Positions 11,713 to 24,162 of a stretch of 64,000 nucleotides of DNA are shown here, in pieces. Origin of the DNA: Sympetrum striolatum (lineage: Eukaryota; Arthropoda; Insecta; Odonata; Libellulidae); assembly GCA_947579665.1 (NCBI GenBank), contig OX388345.1:32579849-32643848 (forward strand). Reading direction: 5' to 3'. A program made the position numbers and the translations under genes. The notes under the pieces are model-generated. The model ran no database searches. It saw only the letters and a program-made list of their open reading frames with translations, and was not told the DNA's origin. How positions within the stretch are numbered: position 1 is the first letter of the stretch; each line of letters begins with the position of its first letter.

Positions 11713-12174
11713 CGGGGGGGTCCAACCCGCGTCATAACAAATTCTCCACGGCCACTGCTTGTTTTCCTCCTGAAGGCTTCCTAAAATTATCTATTTCAGC
11801 CGTTTAAATCCTAAGTGGAAGAAGCAAGTACTGGTTAGGACAATCCATACACTTCTTCTCGTTGATCATTATTATCGACCAAATAAATTAACATTAACAG
11901 TTCGAAGTGAACCTCTCAGCTCTTTTCACAGATCATTGTTTCAGACCAATTAAACAACTATTTCCTATTTATATCCTTACTATCAAATCACTACTAGGTT
12001 ACTACTACTACACTATACTGTTTGCGGCATGCTAAATCTAGTAATTAACCAATGAAACCAACTATTCCGATTCGATATAATTTTTTTCAGAATACCACAA
12101 GGTTCATTTTTCGGTCCAATAAATATTTATCGGAGCAATTGAGATTCATGGAGGTAAAAGGTTGGACGCCCCTG
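11713..12174. mobile_element. hAT-like non-autonomous DNA transposon
   Basis: The left end (GGGGGGGTCCAACCCGCG, from 11713) and the inverted right end, which reads CAGGGGCGTCCAACC on the opposite strand and ends at 12174, resemble the short CAGGGG-x-GTCCAACC-type termini of hAT elements of the Charlie/Tip kind. The 8 bp just outside are ATCTAAAT (11705-11712) and AACTAGAT (12175-12182), matching at 6 of 8. That is the size expected for hAT target-site duplications after some decay. The 462-bp interior holds no transposase reading frame, so it would depend on a transposase supplied elsewhere. Confidence 0.55.
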
Positions 12175-14490
12175 AACTAGATGAAGTCGGCTTAGTTTGC
12201 GATTTTATTGAAGCAGATGATCTGATTCTAGTCCGTGAAATTAGATCGGTACACATGCACTCCTACTCTATCTTAAAGAAAAAAAATCCTCAACATATTC
12301 GTTACGTTACTAAGCGTCTTTCTTTGAGTTTAGTGTAGTGAAATCCCTCTAATCCACGCTCGATCGTATGGATTCGATATTAATTATTTGATTTATTCTG
12401 TATAATTTACTGAGAAGTTTTGGAAATATAAGTTCGGAGGTGTATCACATACTACGTACTAATATGGTTAAGTCAATGTTTATAATACTTGGAATTAAAT
12501 TATCTCCTTTTCATTTGAGCCAGTATCCCTAATTGTCCTTAGGCTGCCAAATAACTCTTGTTGTCCCAAAATATTTTCCTGTATAAGCTTTTTTCCTTCT
12601 GTTATCGACATTGACTCTGCTAATATATTTAAATACATTTGTCTTCTTCCTTTCCCCATTTGAGAATGTTTTGCGAGTGAGAGATGGAATATTTTATTCT
12701 AAAGGTGTAGCCGTGCATTAAAGTTTGCTCTTTGCATAGTATATTCTACGTAAAACCATAAAGCCTCTTGCGAAGAAATTATCTTGTAAATAATAACAGC
12801 TGTTACCATCTAATTATTCATGCGTGATCTTCTAGGTTATTACAGGGGTATTATATGTAATAATTATATTAATATAAATAATTAACTTTCATAAAGAAGT
12901 CTTCAGAGGGAAAAAGTACCATTTCAGATGCACGAAAAATATCAGCCTTTCATTCTCGTTCGGAGTGTATTATTCACTCTTTACTTTAATTTATCGATAG
13001 AATTGAATATTTCTATGGGCGAGAGTGTTATTGTGGTCTCCAATGCGTAGACCTGAATGGGGAACCCAATATCCTTTAAAAACTTTGTGGTCACGACTTC
13101 CGACGTTTCGCCGTCCGTGGAGGTTTCAAACGAAACTCAATCTGTTTCATTTCCGAGGACGCCCTCCATTATACTCATTTCTCCAAGTTGTCGACACATT
13201 TTATTTGTCATATGTCCTTGGACGCTTTTTTGAATGGAAACCGAATTTTCATCAACCGCAATCCTTGGATTTATAAGAGCCTAGAGTTTGTTGCCCTTGG
13301 CTCATTTCCCAAATTCTAGATCTAAACATACACAAACAACCATGCTGGGTCATGCACAAGATCGACAAAATACTTTGTCTTTCATTTCGTGTGGAATAAA
13401 ATAAATATTTTTACCATTATTGTATCCTGGATACGAAGTTCCATAAAGTTAATGAGGATGTGAATGATTTTGTTCTCATGCTAATGATGGTGATGATGAT
13501 ATATATATTTTGTTTCATCTAAATTAAACTGACCCAATGATATTTGTTGCAATTCCATTTCATGGAATAATTTAATCTCTTAAAGTTATTACGTTTAATC
13601 CTATTTATTTAAATTCTTAGGGCAATACATTATTTTGTATGTATTTTATTATTGGAACTGCAGAGAGATCCTGACTTACGCGTTTACGGATAAGACCATT
13701 TTCCTGTTTTCCATAATTAAATTACAGTATTCTTAAGTATTTCAGCTTGTGGAAGTTCTTAATTGTAATTGCGTTTTTATAATTTCATTAGTAATTTCCA
13801 GCTCTAAAGTAATAATTCAATAACTTATAAAAAGGTTTGCTACTTTATAATGACATTAAGAATTTTAGCTAATAAATGTGGTTTCTCCGTTTAAGTGAAT
13901 TTTTCAAACATTTGTGTAATTTGCCGTTTTTCAAATACCAACGACATGACCTGCGTTAGGTCTTTACTCTTAAACCCAATACATCAGTGGCCAATTTATC
14001 TACTTTCTGATTCAATTATCAGAGGGAAACTCATGAATCACTCCTTCGCATACTTTAAAAAATCTCTCTTAAAATCACTGTCCATGTAGTCTCATGATCA
14101 TCCGAGCAGTAAGTGTTAGCGGTACATTATTCGATTGGCAACTCAAGATTCCCTCCAAATCGAGTGCTTTCATTGCATTCCGGTATTCCTAGAAAGAGGT
14201 AAATGTTTGCCATTGCGTGCACTGAAAGCAGTTCTCGTATTTTTCTTCCTTTTTTGCTCCGTTGACATTTGAAAGTAACGTATCCATTTCCCAGTAATTC
14301 CTCGGTGAAATTTTGCTGAGAGCGGGGCATCTTTTTTTTATCTATTCCGGAAGAAAAACTACGTTGAGTTGCGTTCGTTTACAGAAGTAAGGCATGGTTT
14401 TGTTTTCCCAAGATTTTCAGTAAATCCCTCACTATATTGCGTAGAAATTCAGCTTTTAGCTATTAGTTAATTTAACGAATGCAATATTAT
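12175..14490. other. AT-rich intergenic DNA, no gene seen
   Basis: An 83-codon open frame (13025-13276) has no recognisable domain. No repeats were identified except short GATGAT/ATAT runs near 13485-13510. Confidence 0.5.
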
Positions 14491-14634
14491 ATGTTTAAAT
14501 CTCCAATAGCCGTCTTTGTTGGCGTTCCTCACCTCGTACACCGTTATTCGGAGAACGCAGGAAGGATCGCCGCTCGTTTAAGAGACATCCAATGTATATT
14601 TCAAAGGCTATGCTTTCGTCATCATGGGTTATAA
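14491..14634 (+). CDS. Short open frame in the left arm of a long inverted repeat (doubtful gene)
   Basis: A 47-codon frame starts at ATG 14491 and stops at TAA 14632-14634. It begins MFKSPIAVFVGVPHLVHRYS. The inverted right arm (about 14727-14836) encodes on the minus strand a related peptide, LKSPIAVFVGVPRLIHRYSE, within a longer open frame (14904-14671). The two peptides agree at about 26 of 37 positions, whereas the DNA agrees at about 87 percent. The changes are therefore not biased toward synonymous sites, which argues against selection on the protein. I do not recognise the family. It may be a duplicated scrap of an exon or transposon gene. Confidence 0.2.
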   Translation: MFKSPIAVFVGVPHLVHRYSENAGRIAARLRDIQCIFQRLCFRHHGL

Positions 14635-14836
14635 AGTAGGTACTTTATATTTGTTATTATGAATAATTTTTCAAGTGGGTACTTCATATTTATAGTGCTG
14701 TATTACCCCTGAGGCAAGGGGGGGTTGCTTTTGAAATGCACATTGGGTGTTTCTAAAAAGAGCGGCGATCCTTCCTACTTTCTCCGAATACCGGTGAATG
14801 AGACGAGGAACGCCAACAAAGACGGCTATTGGAGAT
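14499..14836. repeat. Long imperfect inverted repeat (~109-bp arms)
   Basis: The left arm 14499-14607 and right arm 14727-14836 are inverted copies. Their outermost ~30 bp are identical (beginning ATCTCCAATAGCCGTCTTTG), and by hand count there are about 14 mismatches over 109 positions. The ~120-bp spacer itself contains a partial direct repeat (AAGTAGGTACTTTATATTTG near 14634 and AAGTGGGTACTTCATATTTA near 14671). If transcribed, the arms would fold into a long hairpin RNA of the kind processed into endogenous siRNAs in insects. Transcription is not shown by the sequence. It could equally be a broken inverted duplication of a repeat. Confidence 0.75.
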
Positions 14837-17529
14837 TTTAAAGAATCAACAGCTTGAGCCGTGACTTCGTGGTATGGATCCATCAGCAACATAGTGAACA
14901 CCAACTTTTACAATACCATAGATTTTTTTATTAGAATACGACCATGGTTTCGACTCATGGAGAGGTTTTAACTTTGTTGGATATTTTAAACATCTAATTA
15001 ATTAACAGCCGTGTTCGATTTTTTCTTTACATCGGTCCAGTATCAGTTGAAAATTTGTTTTCTTTTAAGAGACCTCCCTGTGAAATAATTTAAAATATTA
15101 ATGAATTAATCGCACATATAGTTTATAGGGTAAATATTTATAATCGTTTTCTGGGCTTTTTCAAGCCGTCCGTTTTTTTATCAACGTAACCAATGTCTTT
15201 TGAATTTAGACGCTTGCAAGTTGTGGTACTCATTTAAATCTCCGTATTAGGTTCAATTATTTCCTAATCCGTCTCCACCAAGGCGTGTTTTCAATGGCAT
15301 GATTAATTGAGGAATGGGAATTTGAACAGGATCTAAAGCACGATTAACACCAGATAACCTTACGAGCTATCCCGGTAATATCGCTCGATGCTCTCAATTA
15401 ATTCACTTTTATTGACCCATTCATTATTACGACCAATGTGGAGTAGCCGTAGACCGCTGAAATGTAATCTTTTATTTAAATCAGGCGCAATTCAGGTCGT
15501 GCGTTTTCTAGCAAATCACCGCGGAAGCTTTTCATCGACAGCCCTCGAAGGGTCTTGAACCCGCAACCTGGAGGATTACAACACAGCCTCACTCGTTACC
15601 GCGACATACACCTGCGCTGAGAGGGGAACATCTATTATAATTAATTATACGACCTCAATGTCTCCCGTGGAAAAAATCCTCGGTTTCTTAATGCGCCGAT
15701 CTTCTCAAATGGGATATTTCTTAAAAGGTAAAGTGCGCTGTTACAAGGATAGTGATAATGCTCCGACTGGAAGCTTTTTTGCGAGGTCGTTAGAAATTTC
15801 TTCATGGGTTCGGAAAGAAAGTAGTGGCTCATTTGTCCCTGCTCCTGCCTCGTCTCTCCATTTTGTTCCCGAATAACTTGGAGCGATGTGGAAATTTCTT
15901 TAATCGCCGTTACTTGTACTGCAAATATCGCGGATGGGATAACTCGATTCTATCGCTCTTCCTCTTGATTTTTGTCATTACATTCATCATTCAAATTAAT
16001 TTATGGTAAGAAAAAGCTGGTTTTCGTGTTTGAGGTTTGCATTGGATTCTATTTTCCTTTTTATTGTTTCCTTTCCCTCTTGCTGTTCTTATTGTTTGCA
16101 AAATTAGCTCCTTAATGGAAAATCGCTCTTTAAGTTAATAACGACTTTATTGAAGGGCTTGATCAACACCTACAAATTTCATCCTATATTTAACCCTTAT
16201 TTAATCTTCAATGAGATTCTATTAATACGAGTTTATGTATTTCTTGTTTATGGAAGCAAATGGTTACTAGATATCAGATAGCTGCTCTTTGTGAAGAAAA
16301 ATTAGCTGTCACAAATTATTGAATTTCAATCAAGATGGTATTAAATGATAACGATTTAATTACTAAGACTGGTTAACAATTATCTCAACGAAGCTATCAA
16401 ATATCGTCATTCAATTACTACCGCAATATAACATCATATCAAAGCTTGCTATTGTTTAGAAATGTGATTCCGATGTATATTTTATCGCACAAAACTAATT
16501 ATAAATGTTATAACCGTCACACAATAAGAAAAATAATTATTAAATAAATAAGTAAATTATAATAAGCGATTATTTCGCTTTAATAATATTTTTTTCTTCC
16601 GCAAAACTCTAAGAATTTAGTAGACCTTGTTTTTATCCAGCGCTTCAGAAACACTTTTAAAATTCCTCTCAGTCGATTAATCCAATGCAAACACTGCGTG
16701 GATGTTTTAAGCGACTAATATTCCCCCGTACGAAAACATACGGTATTTTCATTATCCCCGAAGAGTAATTTTCCATGACGAAGAAGGTATCCGTCTTTGC
16801 TAAGGAAAGGTCAGCGGCTTGGAGCAGGGATGATCAAAGAATGTTTATGTGAGTGCCCCCAGGAAAGTCCTAGGAAAAGGAAAGGTTATATGGTACTTGG
16901 GTCGAATGTATCGAAAGTGCAAATCTAGCGAAAGCTGTTAGAACCTGTTTACGGATGAGATAGAGTAGTCGTGAAAAGAAACGTTATCGAATGAAGGGAA
17001 GTCCTTGGAGTCTATCTCGGGTAGAAAACCTTTGTTACTGATTTTTATTGGCACATAACATCCTGTTTAAGTATTTTGAAATACTCGTATACTGAACTAA
17101 AAGCTGGTATTAACGATAATAGTGCGGTATTGGAGCGAAACGTATTAGTTGACATCTGAACCGAGTCACGAATGAATTTTTATTGCGGCAATGTATTAGA
17201 AGTTGGGAAAATCAAATGACCAAATACCAAGACCATTTTATGGATTCTCAAGATAATTCCGCCCTAAAGCATTCTTTGAATATTTATATTCAATCGCCAC
17301 GTGTTATTAATAGGAGAAACTTGTTAGAAACTTAGTTGAAAACGGAATTTACCAAGTTCAATCCGTAAGATTTCTGTTTATTTTGCGTATTTTGACGAAT
17401 TTTGGCGAACTGAGAAACCATTTCCCTTGATTCAAACGTACTAAATCTTTAATATTAAGCAACAACCAAGCATTATAAGTACTTCTTTGCCATTAAATCA
17501 CTTCGGAAACATTGAGAAACCATCAGGAA
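14837..17529. other. AT-rich intergenic DNA with one tRNA-like B-box region
   Basis: Open frames of 60-77 codons occur without recognisable domains. The only item of interest is the tRNA-like segment at 15541-15612. Confidence 0.45.
15541..15612 (-). repeat. Possible tRNA-derived SINE head
   Basis: On the minus strand, AATCCTCCAGGTTGCGGGTT is followed directly by CAAGACCC. This gives a good pol III B-box (GGGTTCAAGACCC) at the expected distance from GTAACGAGTGAGGC, a weak A-box. No acceptor-stem pairing, target-site duplication or second copy was found in this window. It could be a solitary SINE fragment. Confidence 0.3.
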
Positions 17530-17579
17530 AAAATGCAAAAATTTGACATTTTCAACAAACATTGAAAATTTTGACTAAA

Positions 17580-17710
17580 ATTCGCAGCCTCAGGACATAA
17601 TCCGATCGAGTTGAAATTTTTTGTGTGTTATAAGGACCACAAACTTTAAGCATTAGCCGTTCACCGATTTCGAAAAAAAAGTTTTTTCGATCCACCCTAA
17701 CGAAGGTTGA
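17580..17710. mobile_element. Candidate DNA-transposon terminus
   Basis: The segment ending in TTTTTTCGATCCACCCTAAC, next to GATTTCGAAAAAAAAG, contains a local palindrome (TCGAAAAAA/TTTTTTCGA). It has the texture of a terminal region of a cut-and-paste element. I could not find the matching inverted end in the window or a target duplication, so the call is tentative. Confidence 0.2.
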
Positions 17711-20700
17711 TCCATCTCGGAGGTCGTCATCCTTTTATTAACTACCGTATTTTAGTTGTTGTCCACCGATTCCCTCATAACGTAACCTAGCGTTTATGGA
17801 AATAAGGGCGCAAAAAATATTTATTAAAATTTTACAACATTTCAATCACTATCATGTGTTTATCGGCACAATGCATTTACAAAATGTAGCCGAACATGGC
17901 ACCGTGAAGTCGTGTTCACGTCAAGTACTATATTAAATACAAATTAAAATCTAGAAATTTTGCAATCCTTAGAATTACATAAAATAAGTAACATGTATTT
18001 GAGCATTTTTTTCATTGCCGAATCGATATCTTCATCCCTTCAAAAATCATCAATCTGATGATAAAAATTTACATGGGAAACAATTTTCCTCGTCCTTCCT
18101 TTGAATTGTTTTAAATGCAATGATTAATTATGAATTTTAACTCATGGGAGTTGAATATCGATTTATCACCTAAAAAATACATCCCGATCACCCGAAAACT
18201 GATAACGCCAGTGTAGGGATCAGTGAGACCGCCGCTGATATTGATGGAATAGGTCTCACTCTAAAGAAAAATTACCTTTTATGATCCAAGCAATAAGCTG
18301 ACAAGCTGACACAATAAAGAAGACGGTCAAATAGTAAAATTTATGTTGTAAAATTGTTTATGGTGAACAAATGGAAGGAAATATTCAGGTTTCCACACTT
18401 TTTGTTAAAACCTGAATATTTCGTTCAATTTTTTCAACATGAATAATATTAGACGGTTCCACAAAGTGAGGGCAAAAACAATCCATTACTTTTAGGAGGT
18501 AAGATGAAATGCATTGAGGTAAAATTGATCATTTCCAGTTTTTGGAAAAGCATCGATGCTGTTTGCAATGGCATACTTTAATTATACATAGGAAAAAGAA
18601 GCTCGTTACTGAATAAGAAAGACAGTCTTTCAAAAACTCATTTGTTAGAAATAACCTTTCTCAGCGAAATATTTGAAGATATGCTTCTTTTTCTATTAGA
18701 GAAATTAATATTTCAACAAAATAGATGAAATCTTGATCGGCTTTAAGTTACTGAAAACCATACGTTACTGAATCATTAAAACTAAGAGAATATATGGTTT
18801 TCTCAATTGCATTGTATTTAAAAAAAGTATTGAGCACGTGATTTTCCTGTTAAGAATTCAGTACGCAGATTCCCTTCTCAGCTGTAATTCATCGAACGCG
18901 ATGTATGGAATAAAATCCTTGGTTTTTTCGGATCATTAAGTAACAGCGATACTAATTCCCGTTACAGCTTTCTACGGGTTTATCTAGATTTTTCTTTCAT
19001 TAAATTTTGTCACAGTTTTTTTTCCTAAAGGTCTTGACGGATGGTTTGATGGAAACATCGAACCAAGGCAGCTTGCTATCTCGAATTGAGCTGTAGCAGG
19101 AATAGAGAGTTTTTTTTCCGAAAGGCGTTCGTAGCTATTCCATATTAAAGAGCATTGAAGTAACCCTTTCACGTCAGTTGTAAAGCGATAAAGTGTCAAT
19201 GCCGTTAATTTAACTCCGCGGCCCGGTTTTATTCTTGGTGGTTATGTTTCTCTAAAAGGGAGTCGACGGACGAAATTTATAAGTGTCATTCAACCTGTTG
19301 CTTCAATGCCAAATAATATATGCTCAGATTACACACTTTGCGCACCATGTAATTATTTCAAAATCGTTGAAACTTTTCTACTTTTCAATGAAATATTAAC
19401 TTGCGATATTTTTGACTGGCGTGATTTCCTCTATTTTGGAAAACAGTTATTCCTCCTACAAGCAAAGTTACATCCGTTTGAGTTCATATTATTATTTTTT
19501 CCGAATATATGATGGAAATGATATATGCTTTCTTAGTTTTCTTTATCACCTTGCCGCCTTTTTTGTCCCAAGGTTTTGAGTACTTCTTTTTCGCTCATTT
19601 AATAACTAGATGACGTTTCAAATATGTCAAAGTACCTACGAGCGAGAGAAAGTTATGACTAAGTGCTATCCCCATGTACGACCCACATATTACTTGTTTT
19701 TGCTCAACCTAGTGCAGAATTTTCCCTGGATGACATTATTGCATTTATTCATATAATATCAATCACGTGCGTTTTGAATATAGGATATTCCTGCATAAAA
19801 TTTCTAATAACGATACATCCAATATTCAGTATCAATCTCGCATATAATATAAGTTGTGTATGTAAGGTCTAATTACTGTTTTATTTTTGCTACCTAAATA
19901 AGTAATTTTCTTTTACACTAGTCTTGGCGATCATTTTTTTCCTCTTCTTATTTCTTGCTTGTTAAAATTTGTTGAATTCCATTCGTTACGTTCCAAGTTC
20001 TTATTAATGTATCACTATTCCGTATCATTCTCGAATACAACGAGATTATCTTTTTTCTGCGGTAGCTGATTCAGTTAAAACTTTCTCCTTGTACTATTTT
20101 GAGCAGCTGTTTGGCTGGCTTTGAGATATCACTCCTTCCTTGACGTTTCACATTCTTAGAGAATTTATTCAGTTATCTCAGAGTGTATGCGTGGAGATAT
20201 AAATATGAACATTTACCACTCGATTTCATATTCGTAGATTTTTTGACATAATTATTTATGTATATCTTCCTTCCTTTTTATTCGTAAATTAGTTAGGAAC
20301 ACTGCTTTACTTGCCTCGTATGAGATTCTCAGTTTGTCTATCTTTTGAATAAAGAAGAAAGATTTTAGCGATTTCTTTCTATTGTATAAGACGTACGAAA
20401 ATAGAAGATTTATGTAGGTGAGTGAAAGAATAAAATCTTTTTCCCATACTATCTCTTGAAAAAAATAATACAGTGTTTTATTTCTACCACATTGAAAGAA
20501 ATATTCATCGATCTATTTGTATGTTTGAGTTATAAATGCTGAGCAATAAAATTATCTCTCAACTGAATGGAAAGGATTTAAACGATGACACGCAGCTTCT
20601 TCATTTTACGGATGACTTATCCTCATTCTGCATTTTACGAACCTCATCGTCTATAAAGACTATCTCGCACATTAGGAAGGATGCTGGAAGGATTCCGTGA

Positions 20701-21215
20701 AGTTTATCCTGGTCTTAAAAGGTTTCAGTTTCGCACGGATGGCATGCACGTCTCTTCGTTTTGCTGAAATCTTAATCGAATGGAGAGAGAAAGTTGCGAT
20801 ACGTGACTTCGGTAAGAGATCCAGCGGTGCGGTCGCGGCTCCCGTAAGCTACGCCGAGATTTCCGATTCTCACGGATCCCTTTCTTCTCAGCCTCTTCCG
20901 TGATTTGTTACCGAGATCGTTTTGCTTCGTCGGTAGGCTGTTTCATATCGCCGCTGTTTCATTGAGGATGATTGTTTTAAAAGCCGCGTTCTTTATAAAC
21001 TGGAAAATCTATCGTAGTTGTTTCGGGATCGAATAGAAATGATATCTGTTGACGTGAATAAAAATGAAAATATTCGGGATAATAATTTTCTGCGCACATT
21101 TTATGGTACATTAAATGATTATTATTATTATTATCATTTGGTGTTGGAGAAATTGACAAAGGCGCCGATGGAACGATGAAGATTTTGAGCCAATGGATAT
21201 ATATATTTTAATCAT
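17711..21215. other. AT-rich intergenic DNA
   Basis: No gene was recognised. It contains the perfect short inverted repeat at 18378-18422 and a GC-richer patch at about 20700-20960, where a 68-codon frame without domain signature is open. Confidence 0.45.
18378..18422. repeat. Perfect 15-bp inverted repeat
   Basis: GAAATATTCAGGTTT at 18378-18392 is exactly inverted at 18408-18422, around a 15-nt loop. No duplicated flanks were seen. Confidence 0.7.
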
Positions 21216-21675
21216 TTATTTATTTATAAGATTCGCATAGTGATACCACCATTTTAAATTAAATATAATGACAAGATATTTACAAAAGACCTTATAAGGT
21301 AAATGTTTCATACATGAAGGTATTAAACATAAACTAATCAACAGAAACAAAATAAAATATAAAACAATTAATTACAAATTACGCTTCAATACAAAATGAT
21401 TATTCAAATAATGATGATATAATGAAATTTAACAAAGAAGTAGAAAACTTTTTCCTCCAAGAAATGTTTTACTCTTCTTATCCTACTTTTAACGATTGAA
21501 TTCGGTGAAATAACAAAATTCACAGAATCGGGCGAAAGTACCAATTTATCTCCTTCATTTCGCTCGGTGAAATAAGTTATGAGGTTATTAAATATGGTCC
21601 GACAAACTCCTAAAAAATTTAAGAAGATGGAAAGAAGTTTAATATAGCTCAAGGAAGTGTGCGCCTTGAAATTCA
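21216..21675. other. AT-rich DNA with a TTTATTTATTTAT start; possible LINE 3' region
   Basis: The tract at 21216-21229 resembles the 3'-terminal tracts that begin the repeats at 29253 and 32281. A 90-codon minus frame (21404-21676) has no motif I can name. A decayed LINE tail is possible but not demonstrated. Confidence 0.2.
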
Positions 21676-21762
21676 AAGCAAAACAGAAGAGAAAAATAAC
21701 TGGGACTCAAAGCCAGGTCTCCCACTTTCCGAGCAGGTATTCTATTAGTTGTTAGAATACTT
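21676..21762 (-). repeat. SINE-C copy 1, tRNA-derived
   Basis: Read on the minus strand, AATACCTGCTCGGAAAGTGG continues into GAGACCTGG and CTTTGAGTCCCAG (a degraded B-box), then a body TTATTTTTCTCTTCTG. The same order of blocks occurs at 50455-50570, including the body. The head also recurs at 49135-49220 and 62705-62765. It is a tRNA-derived short interspersed element. No target-site duplication was resolved. Confidence 0.6.
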
Positions 21763-23377
21763 GTCATTTCGATATTTTGTATTTCTGTTTAGCTCTTACA
21801 ATTAAATGATATTTGCCTACCTATATTGTGCATATCAATGAAAATTTTCGTTATATTATTTGTCTGGTTGTTAATACTGTTATATTATTTAAACTCTCGT
21901 TATCTATATATTAATTAAAATATTCGTTTGAGAATTAAATAACGTGCTATCATTCTATAAGTGCTTAATCACTTCATGGGTCTTTCATCGGAAGAGATTT
22001 TTGCAACTAACTTCTACAATTTACATGATACGACGCTTCGAAGGATGAAGCAGATAGTTTGAAGTAGCTAATTATTCCATGCATATAATTCTCGGCGATT
22101 TTCCCCTAATAGTTTGACGGTATTAATCATTCAATATGCCAAATTTTTAGCGCTTTTTTTTCAAAAATATATTTTTAGGATTTTTTCATAAAAAGACTAA
22201 TTTTTCAAATCGCTTACATTTTTTTCGTGATTATAATATTCACTTTGGTTACATTTACATATTAAAGCTATGGCCAGATTTCTGTCTTGGGGAGGAGTAG
22301 ATTTTAAGATCGTTCCTATTCTAAGCCGATCAGAAGGAAATTTGTAATTTTAATCTAAAGAATCCGTTTTGTTTCACACATGTTTGTAGTTATCAATTCA
22401 CTCGAAAGTGGACACTAGTCGGGAAATCTCATTAGCTTCCCCTGTTATAACGTTCGCTGAACCCTACGACGCAGTTGAAATATTGCGATAAAATTAAGGA
22501 GCGCGCTCTGCGACAACTGTCTCTACTTTTTAATTGCTATGGTAATATATTTGCAGCAGTAGAATAGTTTAGAAATCAGTGGAACATGTTACACAACCGT
22601 TTAAACATGCTGCGGTGCCTTCAAGCTTTATTTCAACAACTGCGCGGTACTCAACAAAGTGTTGAAAGCGTTTAGTTTGAAGTACCCGACCAATTTATGC
22701 ATACCTAAAAAGGATGGCAAAGAGGATAATTATGGAGAAAAGCAATTATGTAAGTTTTATCATACTTTATTATCCTTCATCCCCGTGTTTTGCTTCGGAG
22801 ACGCAAAAACGGAGGATCGTTAGAAGCAGGCGTGCTGACAAGTGATTTCTGTTTCTTCAGAATAGTTAAGCGTGCATCGAAAATTTTATCTGAACCAATC
22901 AGCCAATTAAAGATAATCGGAAGCTAGTTAAAGCTTGCATGAATTGAATTGCGAAAGAAAAACAAATTATTTATTATCGTTTCCGTGGAAGGAATGCGTA
23001 TTTTCTCTGTACATATAGTGAGGCAATATTTTGCAGAAATCTATCGCATGAAATTATTACCACCCTTTTTGATTTCCCCCCTCTGTTTTCGAGCATGCCA
23101 GATACCAACGAATTTTGAAGGCGGTAAACTGTGGATTATTACTTAATTATTACATTGGGTATTAAAAGATGAAGATCATGGATAGATAACGCAAGGAACA
23201 TCAGTGAAATACACAATATTTTTATAGTGTATTATTAATATACATACATATATTATTACATAATTATTAAATTTTATGCTGAAAAGGCCCCCCTTTGGCT
23301 TACACTCGAATGAGAGCCCTACTCAACCGTTCTATAGTAAAAAAGGCTGTCCAAGCTAGAAATCGGCTTATAAATTG
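21763..23377. other. AT-rich intergenic DNA, no gene seen
   Basis: Nothing recognised apart from scattered short AT-rich simple sequence around 23220-23275. Confidence 0.5.
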
Positions 23378-24162
23378 CAAATTGTTGTCTATGTCTATGT
23401 CTATGTAAGAACCCTACAAGCCGCCTTTCGGCGTGTGGCAAGGGGTGCAAGCACCTATATTTATTTCCCTCATCTTTCTGGCAGTATCAGAGCGGCCCAT
23501 ATAACAGGGGGGTCGCATTATATCGGTTACATCATCTGAAAACGTACTTTCTATGAACTTAAATTTATCCTTTGAATTTTTCTTCTGTCTTCTAATGATT
23601 CCCATCCCGCGTCCTGTAACATCTGAGTGACACTCGCTGTTTTATCGTAGCAATTCCTTACAAATCGTATCGCCTTTCGTTGTACTTTTTCTAAATCCCG
23701 AATATGACATTTCTCGGCGGGGTCCCATACACTACATGCATACTCAAGGTGTGGCCTAACTAACGCTAAGTAACATCGCTCGCGAACTTTTTCTTCGCTC
23801 CTACCGACTATTCTTTTAACGAATCCGAGTTTCTTAAGTGCTTTTCCACATATATTTCGGATGTGGGCACTCCATGATAGATTATTCGTGAGAGTTACTC
23901 CAAGATACTTTACCGATTCTACTGTCATTAGGTTTACCCCTCGGAGGCTATAAGAATAATAATTTATTATAGATTTACTTTCGAAGAAGTTAACTACCGA
24001 ACACTTTTCTACATTAAGCTCTAATTGCCAATCATCGCACCAGTTCATAATTCTATCTAAGTCGTTCGAAAGGGTTAATCTATCCTCTGTAAAATTGTTG
24101 ACTCTCTTTTCACTTATAGAGCTAGTGTACTTTATTTCTTTGAAATGAATATTTGTAAACAT
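23378..24162 (-). mobile_element. CR1-like LINE 3' fragment (reverse transcriptase C-terminus), frameshifted
   Basis: On the minus strand, a 203-codon frame (24162-23551) encodes the region after the catalytic YADD box of a non-LTR reverse transcriptase. Its segments are NDLDRIMNWCDDWQLELNVE, KYLGVTLTNNLSWSAHI, LVRPHLEYACSVWDP, LEKVQRKAIRFVRNCYDKTA and SVTQMLQDAGWESLEDRRK. A frameshift near 23590 moves the continuation to another frame (IMRPPCYMGRSDTARKMREI, to about 23414). The end of the element carries the family's CACCCCTTGCCACACGCC block and a tail of three GTCTAT-type hexamers at about 23387-23407. The catalytic domain and endonuclease are missing (5' truncation) and there is a frameshift, so it is a dead copy. 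A more decayed relative is at 30497-30930 and a third at 55020-55346. Confidence 0.85.
23387..23407. repeat. (TGTCTA)n short tandem tail of the LINE fragment
   Basis: About three and a half hexamer units at the 3' terminus of the minus-strand CR1-like fragment, as expected for target-primed insertion of this class. Confidence 0.75.
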
